The position numbers and the translations under genes were made by a program. The notes below the pieces were generated by a model. The model did not search any database, was not told the DNA's origin, and saw only the letters and a list, made by a program, of their open reading frames with translations. A DNA stretch of 64,000 nucleotides from Aurifilum marmelostoma (taxonomy: Eukaryota; Ascomycota; Sordariomycetes; Diaporthales; Cryphonectriaceae). Position 1 is the stretch's first letter. Every line of letters begins with the position of its first letter. The stretch lies in assembly GCA_027559495.1 (NCBI GenBank), contig JAMXSV010000005.1, positions 186,001 to 250,000 of the forward strand. The letters run 5' to 3'. This document shows positions 43,356 to 53,548 of the stretch, piece after piece.

Positions 43356-45312
43356 GCAAAATGCCTTGTTTCCCTTTTTCTCTCACTCTCCCCTTCCTTT
43401 GATAGTTCTCTTCTTCCTGTATGATCCCAATGGTGTAATAGCAAACTGTGAGCTTTGGAGTGGTTGTGATGGTAGTGTGCGAGCTTAGTGCAAAACATAT
43501 CAGTGACCATTGGGAAGGCTGCTCCTTGTATATAGCTACTTATCCTGACTTTCCATTTCTATGCAATATCAGGAAATGTCTATGTCTTTATTCTTCCTTG
43601 TTCTTGGTTACTATTCTTGGTGTCACTAGTCTGCTGAGCAAAGACTCAAGATACACATAGCCAGAGTATCAGCTAGGCACAAGCTTTCAAGGGCGAATCA
43701 ATGAAGTAGATTTTTTTTGAGAAATGCAAGAAGAAGCCCAGCAACTCTCGAAAGCCCTAACTAAAGATGATGGAAAATATTAGGCTCTTCAGCTGGAGCT
43801 AAAGGGCAAAACAAAACAAGAAAATGACAAGGCAAAGCTTTTTGGACTGTTCTATTGCGCATCTTGTTTTCCCATTTCTTTGATTTGCTCGAGCATTGCA
43901 CTGACAAGACCATCTGGGAGAAGTGCGTAGACCATTATGTATCAAATAAAAGGTGCTGAATATGCGCCTCAAATGGAATAGTATAACGAATTAGTAGAGC
44001 TTCTGAATTGTTTATTCAAAGAAAAGCTCTTACCATAATGTTGCAGGATGTGGATTGACATGGGAACTCAACAGCAGTAGACTGATACTCTTAGAAAAAG
44101 ATGCGATTAAAGAGCTGTGGGACTGAAAGAAAAGAGGAGGGAAAGAGGCCAGCCTCTTGAGGTAATATCTGAAGTCCGGGCAAAGGGAGGGAAGGGAGCT
44201 TGTGCACAGGCAAGGAAACAACTGGCCGTTGCCTAGAAGTCTTTCACTAATGTCAAGATAGATCTTTCTAAATCTGATCTGAGTGATCTTGCCCAGCATT
44301 CCGATTCTCGTGGGCTGTAATCCTGGATTTGTCGTGCTGACGGAGTTTTACTGTGCTAAGACCCACTAATATTTTGTGGGAGAATTCCATATTTACCCTT
44401 ACCTTTTTTTTATGGGTTTTTCTTTAATGATACACTACAAAGTATGCTGCTTGCAGACATTATTCTCTGTTCTCAGACTTCTTGGCTCCGCATAGATGAC
44501 ATTCATATTGACCTCGTACTGGCTATCCTTCTGTCTTCCCGGATCTGGTAGCTCCCTCCGCAATTGTCATATTGACACCGGAAAATTAATGACAAAGAAG
44601 GAGAAATGGGAAAGAAACCCCCTCAAGTACTATGTATCCATCCGGCTGGCAGTAGATTCCTCGTGTTGCCCAATGAGGCGAATTGTGGTATGTTTCTTTG
44701 TGCCGTGGAACAATTTCCCGCCAATCTTGGACCCATGAGTTGTTTCAAGGCGAGATTGCAGGGGCCACAAGCAACAGGCGGTTTGTTTCGTTTTGAAGGC
44801 TTTGGACCCACCAACCTGGATGCGGCTCTGCGCCCGAGATGGAGTCGACAAAAACAGACCATGGATTGCTTCAGCTTGACGACCATCAGCGCTAAGTCTT
44901 ACCGGGTCAGCGATTCACTGCGGCATTCGTGACGATCGGTGGGGTTTTGGCCATGCACATGGCGGCCATGTCAGGGGCTTGGGGGGGAGGAGCCTCGCCT
45001 GAGCAGGTCTCGAAGCTCTCAGGGGTGTATGAATCAGCGGCTCGGAGATGGCATCATGGACGACGAGGTGACTTCCACGTGGGGATGTAGTAAGTAGTGC
45101 GCGGGATGGATCCTGGCCAGGAACTGTTGCTAGGTGAATTATCGTATATGATAGTCCTCTCTCGTCCCGATCTGTCTCTCCAAGAACACCACGACCTCAA
45201 CCACCTCGTCCAAAAGTCTCTCTTTTCTTCCTTTCTTTCATTTACTTGCTAGCCAACTGTTTTCACATTCATTACCGGCAGTGCCGAAGATATACCGTTT
45301 TCCCACACACAA
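43356..45312. other. Gene-poor stretch, partly AT-rich
   Basis: No supported gene. It ends with the pyrimidine-rich promoter and leader of the next gene. Confidence 0.4.
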
Positions 45313-46452
45313 ATGGCTTTCTCACGCAACGCCCTCGCTGCCCTGGCGGCCGCTCTCACCATCGCAAAGGTCGAGGCCGCTATGGGCTCTGCCTTCAGCA
45401 CTGGTCCCACCTCGTCTGACACGTACATCGTCGAGTCCTGGGCAACCCTCACCCTTCCCGAAGCCCCCAGCGACAACTCGGGCGACCTGTCGCTCTGGGT
45501 CGGCATGGGAACCTCCAATGGCGACCTGATCCAGTCCATCGCCGAGAACTACGACTCGTCGGACTGGAGCCTTTTCGCCTACACTCTTATCGAGACCAGC
45601 GCCACCAGCCAGGAGCCCATCCAGGCCAGTGGGTCGACTGGCTCGGCCGGCACCGCTGTCACCTTCCACTACCTGTACGACGACGCCACCGGCAACTACA
45701 CGCAGGATGTCATCGTAGGAGGCACCGTCATCTCCACGCTGTCCACCAGCGACGGCAAGGCCGAGGGCTGGGGCTCCGCCGTCGAGTGTGCCGCCGAGGA
45801 CTGCGGCACTGTCCCTGCCCACACCTGGAGCAATGTCTCCATCATCCTCAACGCTGCCTATGCCGACTACATCGACACCCTCGCACTGGGCACTGGGGTC
45901 GAGGCCTCAATGACTACCAGTGATGGCGGCATGACCTGGGAGGTTGGCACTATCGAGATCCCCTCCTTCGACTTCTCCACCCTCTCTGTCGTTGACTCTG
46001 ACGACTCTTCTACCACCACCACCACCACCACCACTTCCTCCGCCGCTGCTGTCTCTTCTTCTGGCTCGGCTGCCTCTTCCTCCTACGGCTCTTCTCCCTC
46101 TGGCACCACTAGCTCGTCTGGCTCTTCCTCCTCGGGCTCTCCCACTACCGGCTCCAGCAGCGGCTCTGGCTCCTCCGGCTCCTCGGGATCTCAGGCTTCC
46201 GGCAGCGCCACTGGCGGCTACTCTGGCGGCAGTAGCTCGTCCACCTGGGGCTCCTCCGGTTCTCAGTCCTCTGGAAGCGCCTCCAGCGGCGGCTATGGCG
46301 GCCACGGCCACGGCAGCGGCGGCTCCTCCACCTGGGGCTCGTCCGGCTCGCAGTCGTCCCAGGGTGCTTCCTCCTCGTATGGTGGGTGGTCCAACGATGC
46401 TGCTGTTCCCTCGTGGAAGCGCTCCAGGGTCTTCCGTTCTGCCAATCTCTAG
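45313..46452 (+). CDS. Secreted protein with Ser/Gly-rich tail
   Basis: A single exon of 379 residues. The signal peptide MAFSRNALAALAAALTIAKVEA is clear. Residues ~25-230 are a globular, beta-rich-looking domain with VESWATLTLPEAP, LSLWVGMGTSNGDLIQSI, two Cys (CAAEDC) and N-glycosylation sequons (NYT, NVS). It weakly recalls concanavalin-like G1 (glutamic peptidase) folds, but I cannot confirm the catalytic Gln/Glu. From ~233 on, poly-Thr and then Ser/Gly repeats (with TWGSSGSQSS twice) form a flexible, probably O-glycosylated tail. The tail ends with a Lys-Arg site (WKRSRVFRSANL) rather than a GPI signal. A cell-wall or extracellular role is inferred; function unknown. Confidence 0.75.
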   Translation: MAFSRNALAALAAALTIAKVEAAMGSAFSTGPTSSDTYIVESWATLTLPEAPSDNSGDLSLWVGMGTSNGDLIQSIAENYDSSDWSLFAYTLIETSATSQEPIQASGSTGSAGTAVTFHYLYDDATGNYTQDVIVGGTVISTLSTSDGKAEGWGSAVECAAEDCGTVPAHTWSNVSIILNAAYADYIDTLALGTGVEASMTTSDGGMTWEVGTIEIPSFDFSTLSVVDSDDSSTTTTTTTTSSAAAVSSSGSAASSSYGSSPSGTTSSSGSSSSGSPTTGSSSGSGSSGSSGSQASGSATGGYSGGSSSSTWGSSGSQSSGSASSGGYGGHGHGSGGSSTWGSSGSQSSQGASSSYGGWSNDAAVPSWKRSRVFRSANL

Positions 46453-46718
46453 AGTAAGCAAGAAATGGTTGAACGAGGTCCTTACAGTTGAGGCCTCTAT
46501 GCGGTGGATGATGACGATTATTGTTCAATGTTTTCCTGTCACATATTATTAGTCTTATTTGTGGATATATCTCACGGGGCATGAATACCAAACTCTCAGA
46601 TCTCCTGAACAAGTGACTGATTCTTGCATGTATACACCTCGAGTGATTTGTGTTTCCAGTCCTTCAAGAGGAAGTAATGTCTATCAAGTCTTGGTCAATA
46701 TCATTATCCCCCATGGGA

Positions 46719-48526
46719 TCAATGTCGGTTACTGCCCACAACCACCCACTCGTTCCCTCTGTTCTGTCCCTGATCACCTCTAAAAGCCTGCTCTTCCTCT
46801 GCATCGTTCCCGGGCTTCGGATACTTGTGAATGTTCCTCAGCGCATACAGAACCTCTTGGCTCAGCACGGGAGGTATCCTGCCATCCCCCTTCAGCGTAC
46901 CCAGCCCGGCCATGCTGTACAAAAACCCCAGGAAAACCAGAGTATCCTCTCCCAGCCGCCCAGGCATATTCTCAATATCATGAAACTTTCTGCCGTCCTT
47001 TCTCCTCACCCAAAATAGACGCTCCGCCTCCCACCTGCGCATCTCCCTCGCCGGCGGCAGCGGCAGCGCGTTCCGTCCGGCAAACAGTCTCGCCACCGCC
47101 ACAGCCTGGTACTCGAAGCTCCGGAACGTCAGCGCCTTCTGGATCCCCACGATGGCCAGCGTGGTGGGGAAATCAGAAAAGAACGTGTGCCAGTACGTAT
47201 TCACCAGTTTCCCGGCGTCGTAGTCGTACATGGCCCGCCCATTCCTCGCGGCGTTCCAGAACGGGTAGCTGGGGCGGTAGCCCGTGCAGTATATGATCCT
47301 GTCGACCTCGTCGGGCCCCAGCGTCGTGTCGTCCTCGAACTCGATGGTGCCGTCGGCGCGGTACCGCCTGATGACGGGCTTCCACTCGATGCCTGGACGC
47401 GGCTTGTCGCCCTCGAAGGAGTTGTTGTGACGGCGGGAGCTGTGCACGGGGAGGGCGGCTGTCGTTGTCAGCTCGTTCATGATATCCCACCCGGAGGCCG
47501 AGTTGCCGATCGTCAGGACGCGCTTGTTCCTGTAGACGGAGGGAGAGCGGTAATATTTGGAGTGCACTACGCGGTCGGGATATTTCTGGGTGTAGGCTGC
47601 CAGGCCTTCTACGTGAGGGATCTGAGGTATTGTAAGTTGACTTTTCGTTAAAAAGACGCTACATTCGAGCGGAGAGAATTGAGGCACAGGATTAACACTT
47701 ACATATGGAACAGAGTAGTGTCCGTTGGCGATGACTACCGCGTCGAATATCTCGGTCCACCACACGTCGACGTGCTGAAGTACATCATGCCTGCGCAGAG
47801 TTAGCTCCCAGCGCTCGGAGCCGCTTGTCGCAGACGACGGCGGTATCCTGGACACGTCTTCGACGGTGGTGTTTAATATAAGGTGCTCGTCGAGCCCGTG
47901 ACGGGCGACATAGTTCTCCAGGTACTGCCGTGGCACATGGTGAGGTGGGAAGGGGCCGTATGAGAACCGCTCGTCTGAGAAACACATGGCTATGTCGGGC
48001 ACATTTGTCCTTTCGAGTTGTTAATTACCATACACACCCTGCCTGCTTTTCTTTCAAAGGTTGCTCACGTTAAGGAGTTGTAAACCGGCGTCTGTGAGTA
48101 ACGCTCCTGCTCACACGGTGCGGTGATCCTCGGGAGATGGTTGGGGATACTCAGTGGCGGGTCTATTTCTGGTGGCATTTTGCCCGGTTCAATAGGCAGT
48201 TCCGGGCCGGGGCTTGGGTCGAATATCCTATTGTTCCCAGATATATCAGCATGATGGAGCAGGAAATTGAGCAACAGGACACGGGTCTTCTGTAGGAAGG
48301 GAGTGTGACCATGTTCCACCGGCAGCATCCCGTCTCTCAAACACTTGAATGCGATCAAAGTAATTCTCTGCCTTTAGGGCGGTAGCCGTGATTGCTCCTT
48401 GTACAATTACAAATGTCAGCTGGAAGCTTCCAAAGCCACGCCAGAAGGGGCCTCTCAGGGCAAATAATCACCTGAAGCACCGGCCCCGATGATAGCAACG
48501 GATTTGACGGGTCTGTCGCCTCCCAT
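46719..48526 (-). CDS. Flavin-containing monooxygenase (FMO-like)
   Basis: Exons 48526-48472, 48397-48310, 48227-48069, 48009-47703 and 47621-46719 join in phase to 503 residues. The enzyme adds one O2-derived oxygen to N- or S-containing (or carbonyl) substrates using FAD and NADPH. The FAD motif GAGASGAI spans intron 1. GGTW is restored across intron 2, followed by DPSPGPELPIEPGK. VVIANGHYSVPY and VVHSKYYRSP correspond to the FMO identifying region, and IGNSASG is the NADPH Gly motif. YCTGYRPSYPFW is the conserved late motif. Intron 2 starts GTCACA, a poor donor, but nothing else keeps the frame. Intron 4 (81 nt) is stop-free and in frame. Confidence 0.88.
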
Positions 48527-49878
48527 TTTGTTTCTTTTTAGGTTAATGAAACGACAGTCCAATGTAATATTTTATCGTGAAGTCTCTTTTGGTTTTCAAT
48601 ACTGATTTACCGGCAGGCTTTCACTGCGGAGGCGGCAAGTCTATATAAACTCTGTTGCCATTGCTCGCCATATGAGCACGCAATCTCGCCATCCGGCTAT
48701 CACGTGTGCCACCCCATGGCCGCCATGCATATGAACCGATTCTAATCGGGTGCATGCACTGCAGGATTTGGGTTTGCAAGCAAGCTCAGTCAATGCTTAC
48801 AAACCCGTAAAAAGGGATGTTATCTTTTCATTGGGTTCGCTCACTTGTGGGGTTCTGTTGTGCTGCAGCAGATGTGCATTGACGAGACGCGTACGCCATC
48901 CCCAGGCGGGGACTCAGGTCCAGGCTCGGTTTACAGAAAAGTTAAACAGAGCTCAACAACCACCGGCTCCAAGTAGCAGAATTAGTACTTGTTGGATGCT
49001 TGCAAGGTGTCGCCATAACTGATTTCGACAGAGAGTGCAGCTCGCAGCACGTGGGCGATGCCCATTAAGAGATTTGAAGATCAATGATTTCGCATCGGGC
49101 TATCAACAAACTTGGGTCGGCAATCCATTTCATCCATTCATAAAGGCACACAGTAGAATCAGGAGATGCTGTTCTGCAATAATTACATAATTATATGGTG
49201 AATAATACGTTACCACCTGAACAGTTACTCGCATACCCAACAGCAAATGCCTAAGTGAACGAATGCAACAGGAAGCGACAGATTGAATGTCCAGTAGTGC
49301 AGAGTATTGTGTATAGATAACGATTTTTGATAGATCGCCTTGAAAATTTGATCTATTCTGTCTCTGCAGCACATGATGCTTTCCTGAAGCGTCAAGATGG
49401 TCAACATTGGACAGTGTCGCTTGTATCATATGATACACAAACCCTCACCTATCTCCTCTATAACTATATTGCAAGTCACTTTCATCAGTCGGACGCTTCA
49501 CAAGACATTCTGATGTTGTGGAATCAAAGCGATGGGGCCAAACTGGGAGACCTCAGCGGAGACTTGACCGTCCAGATCAGCCAAGTCCCCAAAAGAGACA
49601 CTTGGATTCTTGCATCGCGATAGACCTATGTAGCCTTTTCTAGATGAGATGAGGAATATAATTATGGAACAAGTATCTCTTTTGAATATATTCCGAAAAG
49701 ATCGCAGTGTCCTCTGCGTCTGGAGGAACCTGCGCCACAGGCAGACGCCACAGAAGGGCGCCACAAACTTTAGCCGAGTCGGCGCCGGTGACCAGGTCCA
49801 ATACTGCCCGCTCTGGACTTTCCGAGGAGAGCGGCCGTTTGTCCATGAGCACAGAGCAAACACCACCACGCACCCACC
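48527..49878. other. Divergent promoter region
   Basis: It lies between the FMO and mitochondrial RRF start codons. Frames at 48750-49022 and 49327-49623 have no family features; AT-rich near 49130-49330. No gene is called. Confidence 0.4.
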
Positions 49879-50869
49879 ATGAGAGGTCTGCAGAGAGCTC
49901 AATTCGCGCTGCGTGCGTGCAGCTATGATGGCATCACCGTATCATCGGGGTAAAACACCGTGAAATATCGAATTGGCAGCTTGTTCCCAAGCTAATTCTT
50001 CCTCAGCAGAAGCGCAATTGCGTCGAGAGCTACCGCTCCAAGCAGCTCCGTCGCATACGGCCCGATCGTGAGCACAACCTCCTCACCACAACCTGTTCCC
50101 TTCCTCCTCCGCCGCGCCTTCTCCCAAACCACCCTCCTGCACGCCAAGAAGCACCGCGAGAAGGTTAAAAAGGCCGCCGCAGCCGAGACCAAAGACGACA
50201 CATGGGGTGAAGACCAGCTCCCGTCCGAGTCGCGCCGCAAGGCCCGCGACAAGCATCAGCCGCCCAGCGATTTTGACCACGAGTCAGCCTTTGACCTGGC
50301 AGATGTGGACGCCGAGTACGCGCGCGTGGACGAGCGGTTCGAGAAGAAGCTGCAGGAGTTCAGGGCTAGCGGCGGGCGGTTCAACCCGGACGTGCTGGGC
50401 CAGCTGCGGGTGCGGCCCGACCGCGACGCGGCGCAGACGTACCCCCCTGCACGAGCTGGCGTCGGTGGTGCACCGCGGCGGGCGGACCGTGTCGATCATG
50501 GTCAGCGACGCGGCGTACATCAAGCCCATCATGAGCGCGGTGCAGAACAGCCCCGAGTTCAACCAGCAGCCGCAGCGGGACCCGGACAATGACCTGGAGC
50601 TGGTGCTGCGCGTCGAGCCCGAGAACCCCGAGGAGCAGGCCAAGAGGCTCAAGGGCGAGTGCAACGCCTGGAAGGACGCGGTGCGCGACGTGTTGGCCAC
50701 GAGGAAGAGCAAGCACGCGTCGTGGCAGAAGGCCAAGCACCTGACCAAGGACGACGTGAAGAACCTGGACAAGATGGTCAAGGCCAAGCAGGACAAGAAG
50801 ATCGAGGCCATCGAAAAGAGGGAGAAGCAGCTCCAGGTCGAGCTGGCAAATAGGCAGAAGAGGCTGTGA
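49879..50869 (+). CDS. rrf1: Mitochondrial ribosome recycling factor (one-base frameshift)
   Basis: Exon 1 (49879-49949) joins exon 2 (50007-50869) through GTAAAA..CTCAG. With one C removed from the C6 run 50442-50447 the product is 310 residues. RRF separates mitoribosomal subunits after termination, together with EF-G2. The N terminus (MRGLQRAQFALRACS ... RRAFSQTTLLHAKKHREK) is a mitochondrial presequence. The two-domain RRF core starts near VDERFEKKLQEFR. It continues after the frame break with PLHELASVVHRGGRTVSIMV, and the second helix bundle has ECNAWKDAVRDVLA and KDDVKNLDKMVKAKQDKKIEAIEKREKQL. As given, translation would leave the core in its middle. Exon length agrees with an excess of exactly one base. 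Confidence 0.88.
50442..50447 (+). repeat. C6 run at the RRF frameshift
   Basis: Upstream frame ends ..AQTY and the other frame continues PLHELASVV. Five C instead of six would make one open frame. Confidence 0.75.
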
Positions 50870-51090
50870 TCCTAGGCAATACGGGTAGTACAGAACGTGC
50901 TGGTCTTGCATGTACTATCAGGAGGAAAAAAAGAAAAAAAAAGAAGAATAAAAAAAAGGACGTGGGATCCGAAATGACGATATCTCTAAATCTGAATTTT
51001 GAGTTTGTACAACCGCGGTGATCGAGTGTCCATTGACCATCCGCCAAACCGGTCCTTTGCAGCCCTTTCCCCCTTTCACACACAAGAATC

Positions 51091-52488
51091 CTATGCTTTC
51101 ACCAAAGTCCGCACCTTGGCCTCGAGGCTGGCTGCATCCACTGGCCTGTACGACCGCTCGTGGGCGGTATACATGGCCAGCTTGCCCCAGGTGTCTGAAG
51201 CCTGCTCAATCTTGGGATGATCGCCCTTGACGGCATACTTGATGATGGCATCTCTCGTCACCTTGTTCTTGGTCGACAGGAGATGGCGGTCGTTGACCTG
51301 CTTCTCGAGGACCCGCTTGGTCTGATTCCTTGACTTCTGCTCAATGTCCTCGGCGGTGCCCCGCTTGCAGTATGCCTTGACAAATGCCGCCCAGTCATCG
51401 CCGTATTTCTCCTTGCCCTCCGCGATGATTGCGTCATGCTTCTTCTCCACGACCCTATCCTCCTTTCCAGGTGAGAGCATCATGGCCACCCCCTTCTTCT
51501 GCTCCATGTTCGAGTAGAAGATGGGCCGGCCTGCCGACAGCCACCTGTTCACATCTTTCAACTCAAAGGTAGACTCGGCCTCCTGAAATCCTCTGCCCCC
51601 GCCCATGATCCGCATGTTGCGCACCGCAATCTCCGCCTGTCCGATCGCCGTGTTTGTAGCCACCGCAGGACCCCAGCCGATGAGCGACTCGAGAGTCGTC
51701 GACGGCTTGTAGGGCCTCTCAGCACCGCCAGCCTCCATGGTCGTCACGTACTTCTGCACATGCTCGTCCATGTGTTCCAAGCCAGCTCCGGTACTCTCCT
51801 GCTCGCGCGGCTTCTTGTCCTCCCTCTTGCGCTGCCGTGGTGGTCCTCGGCCCCTGCCACCTCCGGTCCGACCCTGTTGGCCTCCAAAGCGTCCGCCGCC
51901 CGGGCGCTGGGGCCGAAAAGCGCCAGGGGCACCCGTCCGGCCTCCTGCAGGACCTGGTCTGTTCCCGCGAGGAGCGCCTGCGAAGCCGCCACCGCCTCCA
52001 CTGCCGCCACCACCAGTTCGGCCTGCAAAGCGAGGCACGAAGCCTGCTGAGCCCGGTCCAGGTCTATCGCCACCACCGCCGCCGCCGCCACCCAAATGTG
52101 CTGGTGGGCGGACAAACCGAGGTGCGCCGTCCGTGCGTCGCGGGAGGCTCTTGAGGTTGATGATGTCCCCTCGTTGGCCCAGCCCAGGCGGGCGCGAGAG
52201 GGTCACGGGGCGCGTTCCTATGGGGCGGCGAACCTCGATTGGCCTGCGGTCACCCTGTTGGGAGGGAGATGATGAAGGCGCCGAAGAATACGAAGAAGCC
52301 CCGGAGCTGCTATTCTTCATGGCGCCGAGGGCAGAGGCGGCCGCGACTGAGCGCTGGTTTCGTGGGCTGCTGCTGTTGTTCTTCGCATCGTCGTCGCTGC
52401 GTCGTGGGGTGGTCGAGAAGGGTCGTTGTCGGATAGTTTTTGCTTTGACGCTGCGTCCGAGGACGAGGCGCGCAGCTTGCCTGGGCAT
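51091..52488 (-). CDS. Gly/RGG-rich mitochondrial protein, unknown function
   Basis: A single exon of 465 residues. It starts MPRQAARLVLGRSVKAKTIRQRPFSTTPRR, a textbook mitochondrial presequence with a likely processing site near FST. Residues ~125-230 are an RGG/Gly-Pro-rich, probably disordered, RNA-binding segment with Gly runs of up to eight. The C-terminal ~220 residues are folded and charged: ESLIGWGPAVATNTAIGQAE, NMRIMGGG and KYGDDWAAFVKAYCKRGT stand out. I recognise no named family; a mitoribosome-associated or mitochondrial RNA-binding role is inferred from the RGG region and leader. It is convergent with mitochondrial RRF, ending 221 bases away. Confidence 0.75.
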   Translation of the reverse strand: MPRQAARLVLGRSVKAKTIRQRPFSTTPRRSDDDAKNNSSSPRNQRSVAAASALGAMKNSSSGASSYSSAPSSSPSQQGDRRPIEVRRPIGTRPVTLSRPPGLGQRGDIINLKSLPRRTDGAPRFVRPPAHLGGGGGGGGDRPGPGSAGFVPRFAGRTGGGGSGGGGGFAGAPRGNRPGPAGGRTGAPGAFRPQRPGGGRFGGQQGRTGGGRGRGPPRQRKREDKKPREQESTGAGLEHMDEHVQKYVTTMEAGGAERPYKPSTTLESLIGWGPAVATNTAIGQAEIAVRNMRIMGGGRGFQEAESTFELKDVNRWLSAGRPIFYSNMEQKKGVAMMLSPGKEDRVVEKKHDAIIAEGKEKYGDDWAAFVKAYCKRGTAEDIEQKSRNQTKRVLEKQVNDRHLLSTKNKVTRDAIIKYAVKGDHPKIEQASDTWGKLAMYTAHERSYRPVDAASLEAKVRTLVKA

Positions 52489-53548
52489 CGCACTCGAAGC
52501 CTCCTTCAGCAGGAGGAGGGGGAGGCAAGAAAGGTTGTTGGCTTGAGAGGTTGCAGATGCGACTGGCTGGTTCGATTTGGGCGTGGCCTTAGAAAATCAT
52601 TTCGAGGTTCGAAAGCTCCCGCGGTAGGTTCCGGTGCTGGGGTCCACTTTAGACAGTGCTGAGTGGATATACTGTGCTCTCTACACTGTGCCTCAACCTC
52701 GTACTCATTGACCGTCCGGCATGAGCATTGGTCTGAGTTTCTCATCCTGCATGGCCTTGAAAGCAGATTTGTGATTGTATAATCTTGTCTTTGTGCAGTC
52801 ATTACACCAAGCACTTTCACACTCATTGACAATTTGAAGGAACACGTCAATCATGGCCACCTTTCATTAAGTACCATCACAGAAAAGCTAGCAACTGAGA
52901 GACTTCCCTAAAAGTAATTATATCAGGAGGCTTCGTAAAGGAGAAAAAAAAAAAAAAAGAAGGCTTTGATGTTGCCTACTGAAACAGTCTGAGGCATATC
53001 GTGTTCCCATCTGGCCACTCGATACAACATCAATCAGGAATTGGAATCACCGTGCTCAAAGATTCAACGCATCACATCACACGATTCGGAAAGAAGCATT
53101 GTAAAATATCATCCGCGAATTTTGTATTCGGAAAGAATCTATCCGGTCTGCGCTCTATGCGAAGACAGATTGTCGTACCCTGATGCGCCAATATGATATC
53201 GGGAAAAGCGATGGTCCCAATATCTTGTCCGTGGCCCACCAAACCTGTCCATCCATCGATTATCATCCAGGTATAGCAACCCGAATGTGTCTTTGCCTCG
53301 GAATATTAAATAAGGAGTCATCCTCAGGATTGGCCGTCCAGAGATCTTGCTCCCCAAACCCGACTAAAGACACGTCCTCAAGACTGAAATCTGCTGCCAG
53401 AACCCCATCTGTTGCATGTGTCAACAGAATATCTATCTGTCTCTCAACGGAGACCAAAGACGTGCAAGAGTCATAGAGAGAGAGCAACGGAACGGAAACG
53501 TTCAGAGCCCTTCAAAGCGCATTTCTCAAATCGAAACCTCGTTCCATC
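52489..53548. other. Intergenic
   Basis: This is the promoter side of the Gly-rich mitochondrial protein and the 3' flank of the next gene. It contains a long A-tract near 52945-52960. No gene is seen. Confidence 0.4.
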
